Of a stretch of DNA of 64,000 bases, positions 1 to 9,784 are shown one piece after another. Below the pieces are notes generated by a model that worked only from the letters and a program-made list of their open reading frames with translations, had not been told where the DNA came from and searched no databases. Location: positions 56,660,301 to 56,724,300 of the forward strand of contig CP136061.1 of assembly GCA_032622095.1 (NCBI GenBank). Direction: 5' to 3'. Positions within the stretch are counted from its first letter, which is position 1; every line of letters begins with the position of its first letter. The position numbers and the translations under genes are program-made. The stretch comes from Siphonodentalium dalli (Eukaryota > Mollusca > Scaphopoda > Gadilida > Siphonodentaliidae).

Positions 1-1197
1 ATGATGCATTTGGTATTAATAACAAAAACGACTCTGATATCATTTGTTATGAATGTTATAATATTAAAAAATATATCACAAGTGTCCCCCTAATACCGTC
101 TCCCGAATGTTCCCTCATTTTACATACAACATAAACCATATTAGAGAGACATATGCAATACATAACACTACTGTGGTATTAGGGGTACACAGGTTAAAAA
201 CCAACGTTATGGAGACACATAATATGTACTTTATATTCTGGGGCCACATTCTTGAAATGGTCTTATAATATGACAGTTATATGTCGTATTCGCTGTACAT
301 GTACTCAAAGAAACAAAGGGTAACACCCGAACCCTTCTAACCATCCGATAAAGTAAAATAGTGTACTATTATCACGCATCGGATACCTATCTGCATCGAA
401 TTATAGTATTAAAAATTAAAAAGACGAGTATATCAGTACATGACATTGGTTATAATAATTGATATAGCAATACAACTGTTATCAATGTACGATATGTTCA
501 GTCAATTCGTCGTGTATTTACATTTCTGCATGCCATATATATGACACTTCCAACAAAAAATTTAATGAGAATTCTCATGGCATAATGTTTTCGTGTGAAA
601 TGTGCCAGGTGAGGGCTGGGGTGTCCATGTTCATTCATACTTATTTGTTGTACTCTCATACATAAATATTAAACACCATCGACGTGTATGCTTATTCTAG
701 CAAATGAGCACACCCAGCTTCATAGGTCGAGTCATATGTCATAGACGCGATCTCGAAGGAGAGAGTACATGCTATTGTTAACTTCCATGCACAATGCCAT
801 GATCATTGTGACAATTGTATGGGTTGTTGCCCGTGCTAAATTATTTAATGCCATGTGCGACAGCGACCATGTTTTGACAGACGACTCCAAATGCATGTTA
901 TTTGTTTTCTTCCTAAACCGAGGGCGTTTTGTAATAATGTCGTTTTGTCCTATAAGGATTTTTGTCCTAATGTTTTTTCCTAAGGGTGTTTTGTCGGGAG
1001 TACCATGACTAGATATCAGGACATCAATTAAAATTCTGATGTTTATTGGATTAGAATCCGAACATGGATTATCATCAGAACAAAATGGAAAATAAAACAG
1101 TGATGACAATTTACATAACTTGTAATCCAACAAATTAAATACACAACCGGATATCTTGTATCTCATGACTTGACTGGACTACTTTGTGGCACATTAG
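1..1197. other. AT-rich non-coding stretch, no gene recognised
   Basis: I see no convincing exon, RNA gene or mobile element here. Opposing open frames at about 732-1166 show no domain and look like chance. Between about 905 and 1005 a short motif of the TTTTGTCCTA type recurs several times with spacing of about 20-30 bases, which could be a decayed short tandem repeat. Confidence 0.5.
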
Positions 1198-1279
1198 CGG
1201 CTTCTGAATTCGGACGTAGACAGGACCCCCATGATGATGAAATATTCGTTTGTCCTGATATGGGGCCAGAGGTAAAATG
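1198..1279 (+). CDS. Candidate internal exon, unknown protein
   Basis: An open stretch of 82 bases follows an AG at 1196-1197 and is bounded by a strong donor, ATG|GTAAGTAA, at 1280. Read with a two-base leading phase it gives about 26 residues of charged, exon-like composition, including EFGRRQDPHDDE and FVCPDMGPEV. The acceptor has only a weak pyrimidine tract. A second donor-like GTAAAA lies nine bases upstream. No partner exon on the plus strand was identified, and the opposite strand is also open across 1163-1477. I do not recognise a family, and this may be chance. Confidence 0.2.
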
Positions 1280-1623
1280 GTAAGTAAACATAGTATACTT
1301 TCTCATGAAAACCCTGGTTGAACTTCCATGATCCATCCGAGCTGTGAGATGAACCAGTAACCGATTATGTTGGATATGGCTCAACATAAGCATTATGCCA
1401 AGCTTTTTTTTTGTTCCCGGAAAACTACGGAAACCAACATCGATCGTTCGAGTGTACGTCATGGTGTCCGTGGGCATTTTGGTTTCCTAAAGGGTTGACT
1501 ACTTTCCGAAGCGTTAAAGTCTTCATAAAAAATTCCTTAAGATTATGAGGGAACTGGTTGCTTAATTATTCCATGTTAATTTTCTCATGTTGAGAAATAG
1601 ATATGAGGAAGACCAGACTACAT

Positions 1624-1662
1624 GAATAATAATAATAATTAATAATAATAATAATAATTTAT
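1624..1662. repeat. AAT trinucleotide microsatellite
   Basis: Nearly uninterrupted ATA/AAT trinucleotide repeats with one phase slip in the middle. It lies in an AT-rich stretch upstream of the SINE at 1972. Confidence 0.85.
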
Positions 1663-1971
1663 TTTATATAGCGTAAATACATTGACATGCTCTAAAACGC
1701 TTACAATTATAATACAACATGAAGTATGGTAAAACAATAGGTATATACAAGCAGCACAAGCTAAATTTAAAAATGCCAGTTAAAAAGAGTAAGATCATGT
1801 ATAAAACATTACTGTCTGCATATTAACAACGTATAATATAGGGTCTAAATCTGCACCGATTAAAAAAACAAAATAACAAAATAAAAATAATAATAAAAGA
1901 AACAAAAGAAACAAAAAACAAATTTGCAGACTGAAGATTAAAAGGATGCAGCATATAGGGTAATTTGGGGG

Positions 1972-2302
1972 CCCCCAGTGGCTTAGTTGGTAATATGCAC
2001 GGCACATTAGACAAACGGGTGCCGTCCAGCAATTGAAACTGGTTCAAATCCAGAAGTGCGCGGATGTACGATCCATTAACAAGGCAGGTAACATGATTCG
2101 TGTATCAGGGCAAGTTTGTATTATAAGTTGCTTTCCCGGAGTCGGTGTTTTCGACGTGCAGTGGAATACTTCCCCGGTGAAATTAACCATCTGCGCGATA
2201 GTTTCTCCACCCGTTAACAGTTACTTACAACGTCGCGATATGGCCTGGCGGCTGAAACAACGATAAATCCCAATCAGCAAAACCAAACCAAATCAAACCA
2301 AG
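1972..2302 (+). mobile_element. tRNA-derived SINE-like element
   Basis: The 5' part holds an RNA polymerase III A box, TGGCTTAGTTGG, at 1979-1990 and a perfect B box, GGTTCAAATCC, at 2041-2051. A 4-bp T-stem, CTGG/CCAG, flanks the B-box loop. Acceptor-stem pairing is absent and the boxes are about 62 bases apart, longer than in a normal tRNA, so this is not a working tRNA gene. The 3' part, around 2236-2300, has a GATATGGCCTGGCGG...AACAACG block followed by an AAACC/AAATC-rich simple tail. That resembles the ends of mollusc SINEs mobilised by a partner LINE. I found no clear target-site duplication. The boundaries are estimates. Confidence 0.5.
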
Positions 2303-3779
2303 CACGGGTATATAGTTATTAAGGATCCCGATAACAGTCCTATGCCGAATTAGGTCACACAGAGAAAAATTATAGCACTTTATTGGATAGAATAGAAGCT
2401 GAATTAAATGAATAATTGCATGGAAATCAAATTTGTACAATCTTCCTGTTTAGTAAATGCCGTTCTTAAATAGAATGGATAACATTGGTCACATAACGCT
2501 TCCAGTCTTTTTAAGCAATGTCAATCACTGTATATGATAATACACCGATGCCGCTGCGTACATACACCGTGCGTTGGGAAAAGTATGTACACGTGTATGG
2601 TAATGTACATATACGAACCATGGAAAAAATGCTTTCAAGACAAACCCGCATGCCTGCACCGACGCTATATGTATGGCACTGGTGTGCTCGTGATAAATTT
2701 TTAATGTTCCGTGACAAGATGATTGCGAGTTTGTTCATCAACATTGAATAAAAACGTCTTTTTTATTATCCTATCTATGGGATAAAACGTAAATGTATTT
2801 GAGCCAATACACGTCAAATAATTATACTATATAATTTCTACCACATTTAATATATATATAAAACTCACTTCATATTATCACAGTGACATTAACTTGACAG
2901 AACAACACGAAACTCACAACAATTTTACCCTATACCTGACTTAAGTTCAGACACTATATGTTTGGTCGTGGTTGCACATATTTCCTCGCCATATGAGTTT
3001 AGCAGATATCAATAATACCAAAGACATTTGCATTGCTCCGTTATATGCCTAAGGATGGAGGAAAATTTTACATAGAAGCTCATCGTAGTCTCCCTTGATT
3101 TGTATTAACGTTGGATACCTTTTACAGCAGCAGATTAGTATTATCGTGACCGACAGATGACACCCATCATATATAGAAATGAAACATGCGAGGGGGTGCA
3201 ACGAAACTTGAAATTTTCCAGATTGGCTTACAGACTATATCATATGAGTGTGTGCACATGGACGAATTGGAAACCTCCTGCTCCCCATGCCCGATGAAGG
3301 TCCATTGAGCTTGTTATTGTTTGAGGAAACGTTGGCTTTTAAATGAACTTGACGCAGCAGCGCAACGTCTGTTCTTTTTAATTATCATTTTATGAGTTCT
3401 CCGGTGGAGCTGTATGGTCAGTTTGGTCACGACCCTTCGTCAATTTAAAATTATACTTATAATTATATCTAATAACGAATATGCACGACATGTGTGCACA
3501 AATATTGCTCTCACTTTGCAGAATCCATTTAGTAAATGGACGGCAGTTAAAGTAAACTACAGACCCACGAGTAAATAGTGGGTATGATTACCTGTCATAG
3601 ACTTTCTATTTCCCGAAGAGGAATTCCACGACAGTATACCCAATCAGAACTTAACTATTAGTGGCCCCAAGATCATAGTGTCTAATCGAAGCGATTAACG
3701 TAACGCGATATGACGTAATTTAGGGGGTGCATACGCGCTTCATGTTTGTATACACAGACTAGTGAAAGGGTTAACTTAC
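2303..3779. other. Non-coding stretch, probable intron or 3' flank of the ZP-like gene
   Basis: No feature was recognised. Opposing open frames of 77 codons at about 2511-2751 overlap each other and show no known domain. I looked here for the exon that should follow 3780-3858 on the minus strand, which must supply one base to complete a TC- codon. I found no convincing candidate, so the gene may continue beyond the left edge. Confidence 0.45.
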
Positions 3780-3858
3780 GAATTGGTCATAAGACTGAGT
3801 CCATTTCCACCGTTCCCATCATCAGACGTGCATGTCACAAGGAGGATGCTGTCGTATG
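3780..3858 (-). CDS. ZP-domain-like protein, exon 3 of those visible
   Basis: On the minus strand this 79-base exon follows a good acceptor (TTGTTTCAG, AG at plus 3860-3859) and ends at a strong donor, GTAAGTTAA (plus 3779-3771). It carries two leading bases, 25 codons and two trailing bases. Its leading CA completes the lone C left by exon 8917-9080 to make a proline codon, so the exons join in frame. The peptide contains YDSILLVTCTSDD then LSLMTN. That matches the style of the first strand and first cysteine of a ZP-C module, where a VxxCT segment is followed by a Gly/Asn-rich loop and an L-I/M-T/D-N/G segment. The intron to exon 2 is about 5.06 kb. The following exon, expected to hold the remaining cysteines and any furin site or membrane anchor, was not found in the window. 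The exon call is firm and the ZP assignment is an inference from pattern. Confidence 0.72.
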
Positions 3859-4020
3859 CTGAAACAAACATCAATTGAATTATAATATGATTATTGACTT
3901 GGTTGGTCTCTGCAAAGGCGTGGCTGGGCTATAGGCATATATTTCAACTCACCAGAAAGGGGGCCTTCCGATTGGCCGAGATCTGTCTCTTATCACACTA
4001 CTATACTTGTATGTAGCATC

Positions 4021-4036
4021 GTGCTAAATTTAGCAC
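4021..4036. repeat. Perfect 16-bp palindrome
   Basis: GTGCTAAATTTAGCAC is a perfect self-complementary 16-mer just upstream, in gene orientation, of exon 3780-3858. No wider repeat surrounds it. It may be chance in AT-rich DNA. Confidence 0.6.
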
Positions 4037-4343
4037 AATCCTATACCAAATTCGCATGCAAAAAGTAATGAACATATAGTGCCACATCTCGAGAAAATAT
4101 ATACGGAAATATCCACCTATTTACTAAATCGAGTCCAAATGAAGTTAACACTTTACTGCGAATGAACGACTTCAGCTTGCGACGTGACAATATTATGTTA
4201 AATTCATCTTGCGGTACAATTACCGGTTTTCATGTAAAATAACAGTGAAAGTAATGTACAACTTGTTTCGGTTTATTGAACTGGAGTTCAAGAAATTCTT
4301 GAGACAATTAAGTTTCTCTTAAACTGTTTATTTGTATATATAG

Positions 4344-4491
4344 AGGATCTCACATGAGTTACTATTTTATACGGAATTTATCAACCGAGTTCACTAAATT
4401 CGATTTGAGCCGAGGTTTACCGAGGCTCAAATAGAATTTAGAGGACGAGGTTGATAAATTACGTATAAAATAGGACGAGTGTGAGATACCT
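4344..4491. mobile_element. Foldback/MITE-like element, 148 bp
   Basis: Nearly the whole segment is one imperfect inverted repeat. It starts AGGATCTCAC and ends GTGAGATACCT. Each arm then carries blocks equivalent to TATTTTATACG, AATTTATCAAC, TAAATTC and GAGCC, meeting at a centre near 4415. The arms are about 70 bases with scattered mismatches and a 1-base indel near the tip. It has no coding capacity. Size and structure fit a miniature inverted-repeat transposable element, but I could not define a target-site duplication, so the superfamily is unknown. It sits inside the 5-kb intron of the ZP-like gene. Confidence 0.62.
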
Positions 4492-6182
4492 TTTATCACA
4501 TGATCAAATAAACCCGAAGCAACGCGAAATATTCATCGAAAACAACAATCATAAACTACAGCGATCGCAAGTTATTTGAGTGACGTCATCGCACGCGCTT
4601 ATATTAAACGTGTCTATTACCGATAATTATGAAACTGCTTTTATGGCCAAATTATGTGATAAAAGTGGATATCATATATGTTTTCAGTAAAACGTGTTGT
4701 GTACATGATTTCTATCAACTTCTTCTGTGGGGAATATGTAGAGTACATCAGTTTGTGCTGGTGCCAAATTGGCGGGACACAGTTATTTGGTATGCATGCT
4801 ACAATTTCAAATTGTTCGGTATAATTTAATAAATAGAACATATCTTGTCGTCGATTACGCGGGTATAGTACCCAGTGGGTTGGGTATATGTGGTATATGG
4901 TTCACTCCACTGCTTGTAAACTATACCCAACATGCACACTAAGCACTATGCCCACATAGTCAACGATAAGCCATGCTCTATTTATTAAATGTATGGCATA
5001 TGATGAGGAAGATATATTGGTCTTTGTCTTTGTTTGTGCGTTTGTTTGATGTGTTTTTCCCCCTGTTTTGCGTAACTATACTGTTTATTTGATCGCGAAT
5101 ATACGAGGCATGCAGTTCACATGTGGAGTGTTCCAGATATGAAGTATTTGGTGATATCTTTTACATGTTCCCTCTATAACTAAACATTTGGTTTTCAAGA
5201 TAATGCTAACAATCAGAAAGTACAGAACCAGCACATCACTATATTATATAGGCGCTCTATTTGTTAGTCATGTGTTCAGAATGAAGGCTGTAGTTATTAA
5301 AGATACCCAATCCGATCAGACGGTCCTGATACAACAACATTTCTTCAAAATACGCTTTAGTTATCAGAATCGATTAATTGCAACAAAATTATGTCTAACC
5401 ACTGTAAGCTATGGTATCATATTTCCCAAAACGTGTTATTTATCAACATTTTGTTCAACGAAATATGGCCGTATTATCACGAAATTTGACCGTATTACCA
5501 GTTAGAGTTATCCATCCGCAATTTTGTCCGAGACCATCCGTTTGACAACGTTTTTCTGGGCCACAAATAATTGCACATCTCGAGAAATAACAAACTTCAA
5601 AAATCGATATCTGATCACTCTGAGCTTTGATGGGCGGGTTCTTTGACTCGAATCAAATCTGTTTACCCCCCCCCCCCCCCCGCCCGAAGCCAAAGAAATA
5701 GTAATTTAGGAACATTAATTCGGATAATGCATCTTTAAGTTACTTCTGAAGCCTAAACATTTGCAATGGGGTCAGGTAGCATCGATAAGACATCACTTAT
5801 TATAGCCCCTGGTCCTCTCTAACATGTCGCCTGGTCCTCTAGATAACAGCCAACAACAGCGCTAGGAAATCGCCAAAAATATGCCCAAAAAAGCGTGTGA
5901 AAAACACGACAAAAAGATGGGATTATCAGAGCTTTTTTGAAGAAAAAAAATTACTCAAACACGTTCACGAATTAAATCAATATGTTACCAAGTGTTGAAC
6001 TGTTCTACAAGTCATTAGAAGCAGCGATCATATTACGTCGAGTTGCAGTAGTCCGAACAGAGAAATGCGTAATGACCACCAAATACACTTTTTACCCGGA
6101 GCACTTGCTTTCGATTCGGATAGATAAGTCCTCTCTGGCATAATTGTTTTAAGGGTTTCCATTTCAAGAAGAACAATGAGTT
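4492..6182. other. Intronic non-coding stretch with a poly-C run
   Basis: No exon or element was recognised. A 16-C homopolymer runs from 5666 to 5681. A weak inverted pair GGGTATAGT / AACTATACCC lies between about 4862 and 4927. The open frame at 5188-5505 has no recognisable domain and no supporting splice sites. Confidence 0.5.
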
Positions 6183-6453
6183 GCGTGTGGGTGTGTGTGG
6201 TGGGTATGTGTGAGAGAGAGAGCGAGCGAGCGAGCGAGAGAGAGAGAGAGATAGAGAGAGAGAGTGTGTGTATGAGTGTGTGTGTGTGGGGGGGGGGTGT
6301 GGGTGAGGGTGTGTGTGTGGGGGTGTGTGTGAGGGTTTGTGTGTGCGAGGGAGGGTGAGAGGGTGCGTGTGTGTGTGTGTGTGAGGGTGTGTGCGTGTGT
6401 GTGAGGGTGTGTGTGTGTGTGTGAGGGTGTGTGTGGGGGAGGGTGTGTGTGTA
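6183..6453. repeat. Compound GA/GAGC and GT/GTGAGGG microsatellite
   Basis: The segment starts with GT, passes through (GA)n and four GAGC units, returns to (GA)n, and then becomes about 180 bases of (GT)n repeatedly broken by GAGGGTGTG blocks and G runs of up to nine. The strand asymmetry is complete: one strand has almost no C. Apparent protein frames here (Thr/His-rich on one strand, Val/Cys-rich on the other) are translations of the repeat. Confidence 0.95.
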
Positions 6454-7175
6454 ATTTTGTGTATGTATTGAGCAGTTCACAATGGTCCTGACAGTAGTAA
6501 AGGTAAAATATACAGTACGAGACAAATAAGAAAGTGACTGATCAATTCTATGTATTTCTCGCAAACAATTAATACAAAGAATATCAAAATAAAGGACACA
6601 TTAGACCTCTGGAAAAGGCTTTAAAAGGGACTATGCGCCTATATAAAGATAATGAAATATGAATATGCATAATTTCTAAATAAACTGATAATGTATATTG
6701 TTAACCCGAGAATCGAAATATGGTCGCACATTTGTTCTCTTCAAGGTATGAAATTATTTCAGAGGCTCTCCAGTATCCTGGTAACCAAGGTGAAAAATTT
6801 AATGTTCACCTTTACCCTATCACTCCTTTATATTACTTGCGCCAGTAAAACTAAGTACTATGTAGGGGAGGGAGTGTGGTTAAATAAAACATGTTTGCGT
6901 CGACGTATCGACAACGGTGAAAAACTCGAATGAAGCCGGAACTGCTAATAATTAAGGAGTCACAAGTAATTGAAAACCCGGAATTATTGGGAACTAAAAC
7001 GGATCTCCACCTTACGCAATTATCCGATTTTGCTAATTATTCTCTCCAGAATATTTGCAAAGCCAAATGTTGTGCCGGAGACGATATATAAACCCGGCGT
7101 GAAAATGTCGGTTGGAAACTGCACCCGGTATAACTATGACACAAATTGACATGCATGACTCTATTCATAAACTCC
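6454..7175. other. Intronic non-coding stretch, nothing recognised
   Basis: AT-rich sequence without a supported exon. Open frames of 60-80 codons here show no domain and no paired splice sites. Confidence 0.5.
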
Positions 7176-7328
7176 TTTTCATTATAATTACCATGTTGTT
7201 TGCATCGTTCATAGAGCACATAAGAGTATTTTGCACTAATACGTGGCTCAAATTAATGAATTTGTTACAATAATTCTGTTGAGTATAAAAGGAGATGGTG
7301 TAATAAATGGCCGGATTTAGTGTACAGT
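7176..7328 (+). repeat. Direct repeat copy 1 (about 153 bp)
   Basis: The segment runs from TTTTCATTATAATTACCATG to GTGTACAGT. It matches 7887-8037 in the same orientation, at roughly 80-85 percent by eye. The copies share the blocks GTTGTTTGCATCGTTCATA, TATTTTGCACT, TGGCTCAAATTAAT, ATTCTGTTGAG.ATAAAA and CCGGATTT. The two copies are 558 bases apart. Confidence 0.75.
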
Positions 7329-7886
7329 GCCCAGTTAACTTAACACAATTCTTTGTCTTCATTTAATAATCAAAATTATATATAATAGCTCTGGATTTTC
7401 CTCCCATGGTCTACAGACCGCTGATTAAAATATTTTAATTGACACAAATGAAACGATCTAATCTTTGCCGAAAAATGTAAGAAACAAAACGTTCTTCAAG
7501 CTATATTTATCGACGAGTTTGTCTTTCGCGTACTATGTATGTTTTGAGATACCTCATACCAATAGATAATGTTGGAACTCGAACGAACCATTTCCGCTTA
7601 GCCCTTTACTAAATGGATTCTACCATTGAGGTATAACATTATACATTGGAATAGTCTACATTCATTTGGAGGAGTGTCCAGAAAAATGACCAGACGACAG
7701 ACAAACGAACAAATAATACAAGTGCAGAAGTATTCATATTCACTGGTGAGAAATGTTCAGATAATAAGTTCAATAAACGTTGTTGAAATTATTGTCTGAA
7801 CATTTCCTAAGGGAATACTCGTCAATGAGGATTTAGTATAGAAAGGGTTAACACAAAACTATGTCATTCCTTGAGTCAAAAATTCA
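7329..7886. other. Spacer between two direct repeats
   Basis: 558 bases with no coding signal. If the flanking copies were terminal repeats of a small retroelement, this would be its interior. However, no primer-binding site next to the left copy, and no purine tract next to the right copy, stands out. Confidence 0.4.
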
Positions 7887-8037
7887 TTTTCATTATAATT
7901 AGCATGTTGTTTGCATCGTTCATAAAGCACATGAGTGTATTTTGCACTCACCATGGCTCAAATTAATTAAGTTTTGCATATATTCTGTTGAGCATAAAAA
8001 GAGATTGTCCCATAAATGACCGGATTTGGTGTACAGT
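7887..8037 (+). repeat. Direct repeat copy 2 (about 151 bp)
   Basis: This is the second copy of the segment at 7176-7328, in the same orientation, with scattered substitutions and small indels. The divergence implies an old duplication or two insertions of one short element. Confidence 0.75.
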
Positions 8038-8419
8038 ACACCTTTAAATTGTAATCGCCATTTGTGTAAACGCAACCATTTATTACATACCTTCCAGTTC
8101 ATTCAACGGAATATACAGTCTACCTTTAAATCTCTTAACGGCAATCAAATCATTCGTCTTCGTGAAACACGAGAATCTTATAAAACACAAAGCACTAAGG
8201 CAGCTATGACCTGATAACAACATAATCAAATGCAAAATGATCACAGCACACAGAACCATATCGCCTTACTGCAAGTGGTAAAAAGTTTGATTTTCTCACG
8301 ATCGGACGCATAGTTGTCAAATCTGAGAAAAGGTTTTTGGACCGTCCATAAAATGTATTACTATTAGCTGTTGGTAATTTGTATCAGTAGTAGTTCATTA
8401 CGCGAAAGATGTCTAATGT

Positions 8420-8929
8420 GTCCGTCGGCCTCGAAATATGTTAGTGGTGTAGAAGGGTTACGAGGGTGTATATTCTCACGTTAACTGGACGAGTCCGTCG
8501 GCCTCGAAATATGTTAGTGGTGTAGAAGGGTTACGAAGGTGTATATACTCACGTTGACTTGACGTGTCCGTCGGCCTCGAAATATGTTAGTGGTGTAGAA
8601 GGGTTACGAATGTGTATATACTCACGTTGACTTGACGTGTCCGTCGGCCTCGAAATATGTTAGTGGTGTAGAAGGGTTACGAGGGTGTATATTCTCACGT
8701 TAACTGGACGAGTCCGTCGGCCTCGAAATATGTTAGTGGTGTAGAAGGGTTACGAAGGTGTATATACTCACGTTGACTTGACGTGTCCGTCGGCCTCGAA
8801 ATATGTTAGTGGTGAGAAGGGTTACGAATGTGTATATACTCACGTTGACTTGACGTGTCCGTCGGCCTCGAAATATGTTAGTGGTGTAGAAGGGTTACGA
8901 ATGTGTATATACTCACGTTGACTTGACTG
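8420..8929. repeat. 73-bp minisatellite, 7 copies, with trimer periodicity
   Basis: Seven units begin with GTCCGTCGGCCTCGAAATAT at 8420, 8493, 8566, 8639, 8712, 8785 and 8857. All are 73 bp except the sixth, which is 72. Units 1 and 4 share the variants GAGGGTG, ATATTCTCAC and TAACTGGACGA. Units 2 and 5 share GAAGGTG. Units 3, 6 and 7 share GAATGTG. The block of three units (219 bp) was therefore duplicated as a whole. On the minus strand every unit carries CAAC|GTGAG or AAC|GTGAGA, a copy of the splice donor of the adjoining exon at 8917-9080, and unit 7 overlaps the exon end. Confidence 0.95.
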
Positions 8930-9080
8930 GAGTTTGATTTTCAGCTTGAAAAGATCACTTATTTTCCCCACTGTATTACCATCGACCTCTGTGTAGTCAC
9001 CACCGGCAGTACTTATCCAGGTTTCCCCAATGACATCTACATTGTTTGTTTTCACAAAACTAATGGGTGGACCAAAACCT
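8917..9080 (-). CDS. ZP-domain-like protein, exon 2 of those visible
   Basis: On the minus strand a very good acceptor (CCTCTCTATCTGTACTTCCAG, AG at plus 9082-9081, shown here in outline) opens a 164-base exon ending at CAAC|GTGAGTATA (plus 8916). It has one leading base, 54 codons and one trailing base. The leading A completes the AA left by exon 16493-16644 (Lys), and the trailing C pairs with CA of exon 3780-3858 (Pro). The peptide starts GFGPPISFVKT, contains GETWISTAGGDYTEVDGNT, and ends FKLKIKLQSSQ. In ZP proteins the linker between ZP-N and ZP-C has Pro residues followed by a V-G-x-x-L-x-L-x-I/V-x-L strand, and VGKISDLFKLKIKL fits that. The intron to exon 1 is about 7.4 kb. The donor lies inside the first unit of a 73-bp minisatellite. 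Confidence 0.75.
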
Positions 9081-9622
9081 CTGGAAGTACAGATAGAGAG
9101 GTTTGAATTAAGTTGGTAAAACAGTTTGGTTTAAGGGAACAAAATGCCTTCGCAGCGGGTAAATGTGCATAGATTATAAAATTTTACAAAAATTTTACCA
9201 CCGAGAAGAACATGGAGAAACATATCAACTTTGGTCTTTTGTCAATTATTGTATTCATAGCTCTCAAAGAACGATATTTCCCATGTAGAAACCATTGTTA
9301 TGTAAACAAAACGGTTCCAGTGATTTGTCAACACACATCGCTAATCGCATAGAAAGTTCAAATAGTTTAGTGTGACTATGATTATAGGAATATTTTTCAA
9401 TGCTTTGGCCTTTTCCAGTGTTTATCGTCATTTTAAAAAAACTTTAGTATGCTATTTGACTAATTGGACTTTGGTCGGTATAATGTCACGGTCACTGTCA
9501 CAGTAATGTTTACATCGCATATGTTTTGATATACAAAATCTTGTTATTGTTGAGTTATTATAATGAAACTAAGAACAAAAACGATATTTTACATGAATTT
9601 TTGATGATAGTAGTTATACATA
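9081..9622. other. Intronic non-coding stretch, nothing recognised
   Basis: Sequence upstream of exon 8917-9080 in gene orientation. The pyrimidine tract of the acceptor is at its left edge. No other exon or element was recognised. Confidence 0.5.
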
Positions 9623-9784
9623 CTATTCTAAAATGTATCTTATTTCACATGAACCCACATCGAATGCGTTGATCCCTCTAAGCGGCAGACGTACGTCTTG
9701 CATAAATCCAGCCAAAGATTGCAAGAGATTTTCAACAATGAATCGCTCTGGATCCATCTGGCGAACATTCTTGAATTTCGCATA
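9623..9784 (-). other. Coding-like open fragment, unrecognised
   Basis: On the minus strand 53 codons are open between a TGA and a TAG. They give a peptide of ordinary protein composition, with QMDPERFIVENLLQSL, GFMQDVRLPL and INAFDVGSC. No start codon fits well and no good splice sites bound it. The plus strand of the same stretch is open too (9633-9851) and carries a fair acceptor, CTTCTTGCAG, at about 9797. It could be a decayed transposon or gene fragment, or chance. It would not fit the phase of the ZP-like gene without invented splice sites. I name no family. Confidence 0.25.

Noticed and set aside
1163-1477. 104-codon minus-strand frame as the next exon of the ZP-like gene
   Set aside because: A fair acceptor exists near 1244, but the resulting peptide does not continue a ZP-C pattern and soon meets a stop.
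1972-2055. Functional tRNA gene
   Set aside because: The A and B boxes are present, but the acceptor stem does not pair, the D stem is poor and the box spacing is too long; a SINE head fits better.
2511-2751. Opposing 77-codon frames
   Set aside because: They occupy the same bases on both strands, with no splice sites or domain; likely chance.
6028-6564. 178-codon minus-strand Thr/His-rich protein
   Set aside because: It is the translation of the GA/GT microsatellite.
7176-8037. LTR retrotransposon
   Set aside because: The direct repeats lack clear TG...CA ends, and the interior shows no evident primer-binding site, polypurine tract or coding.
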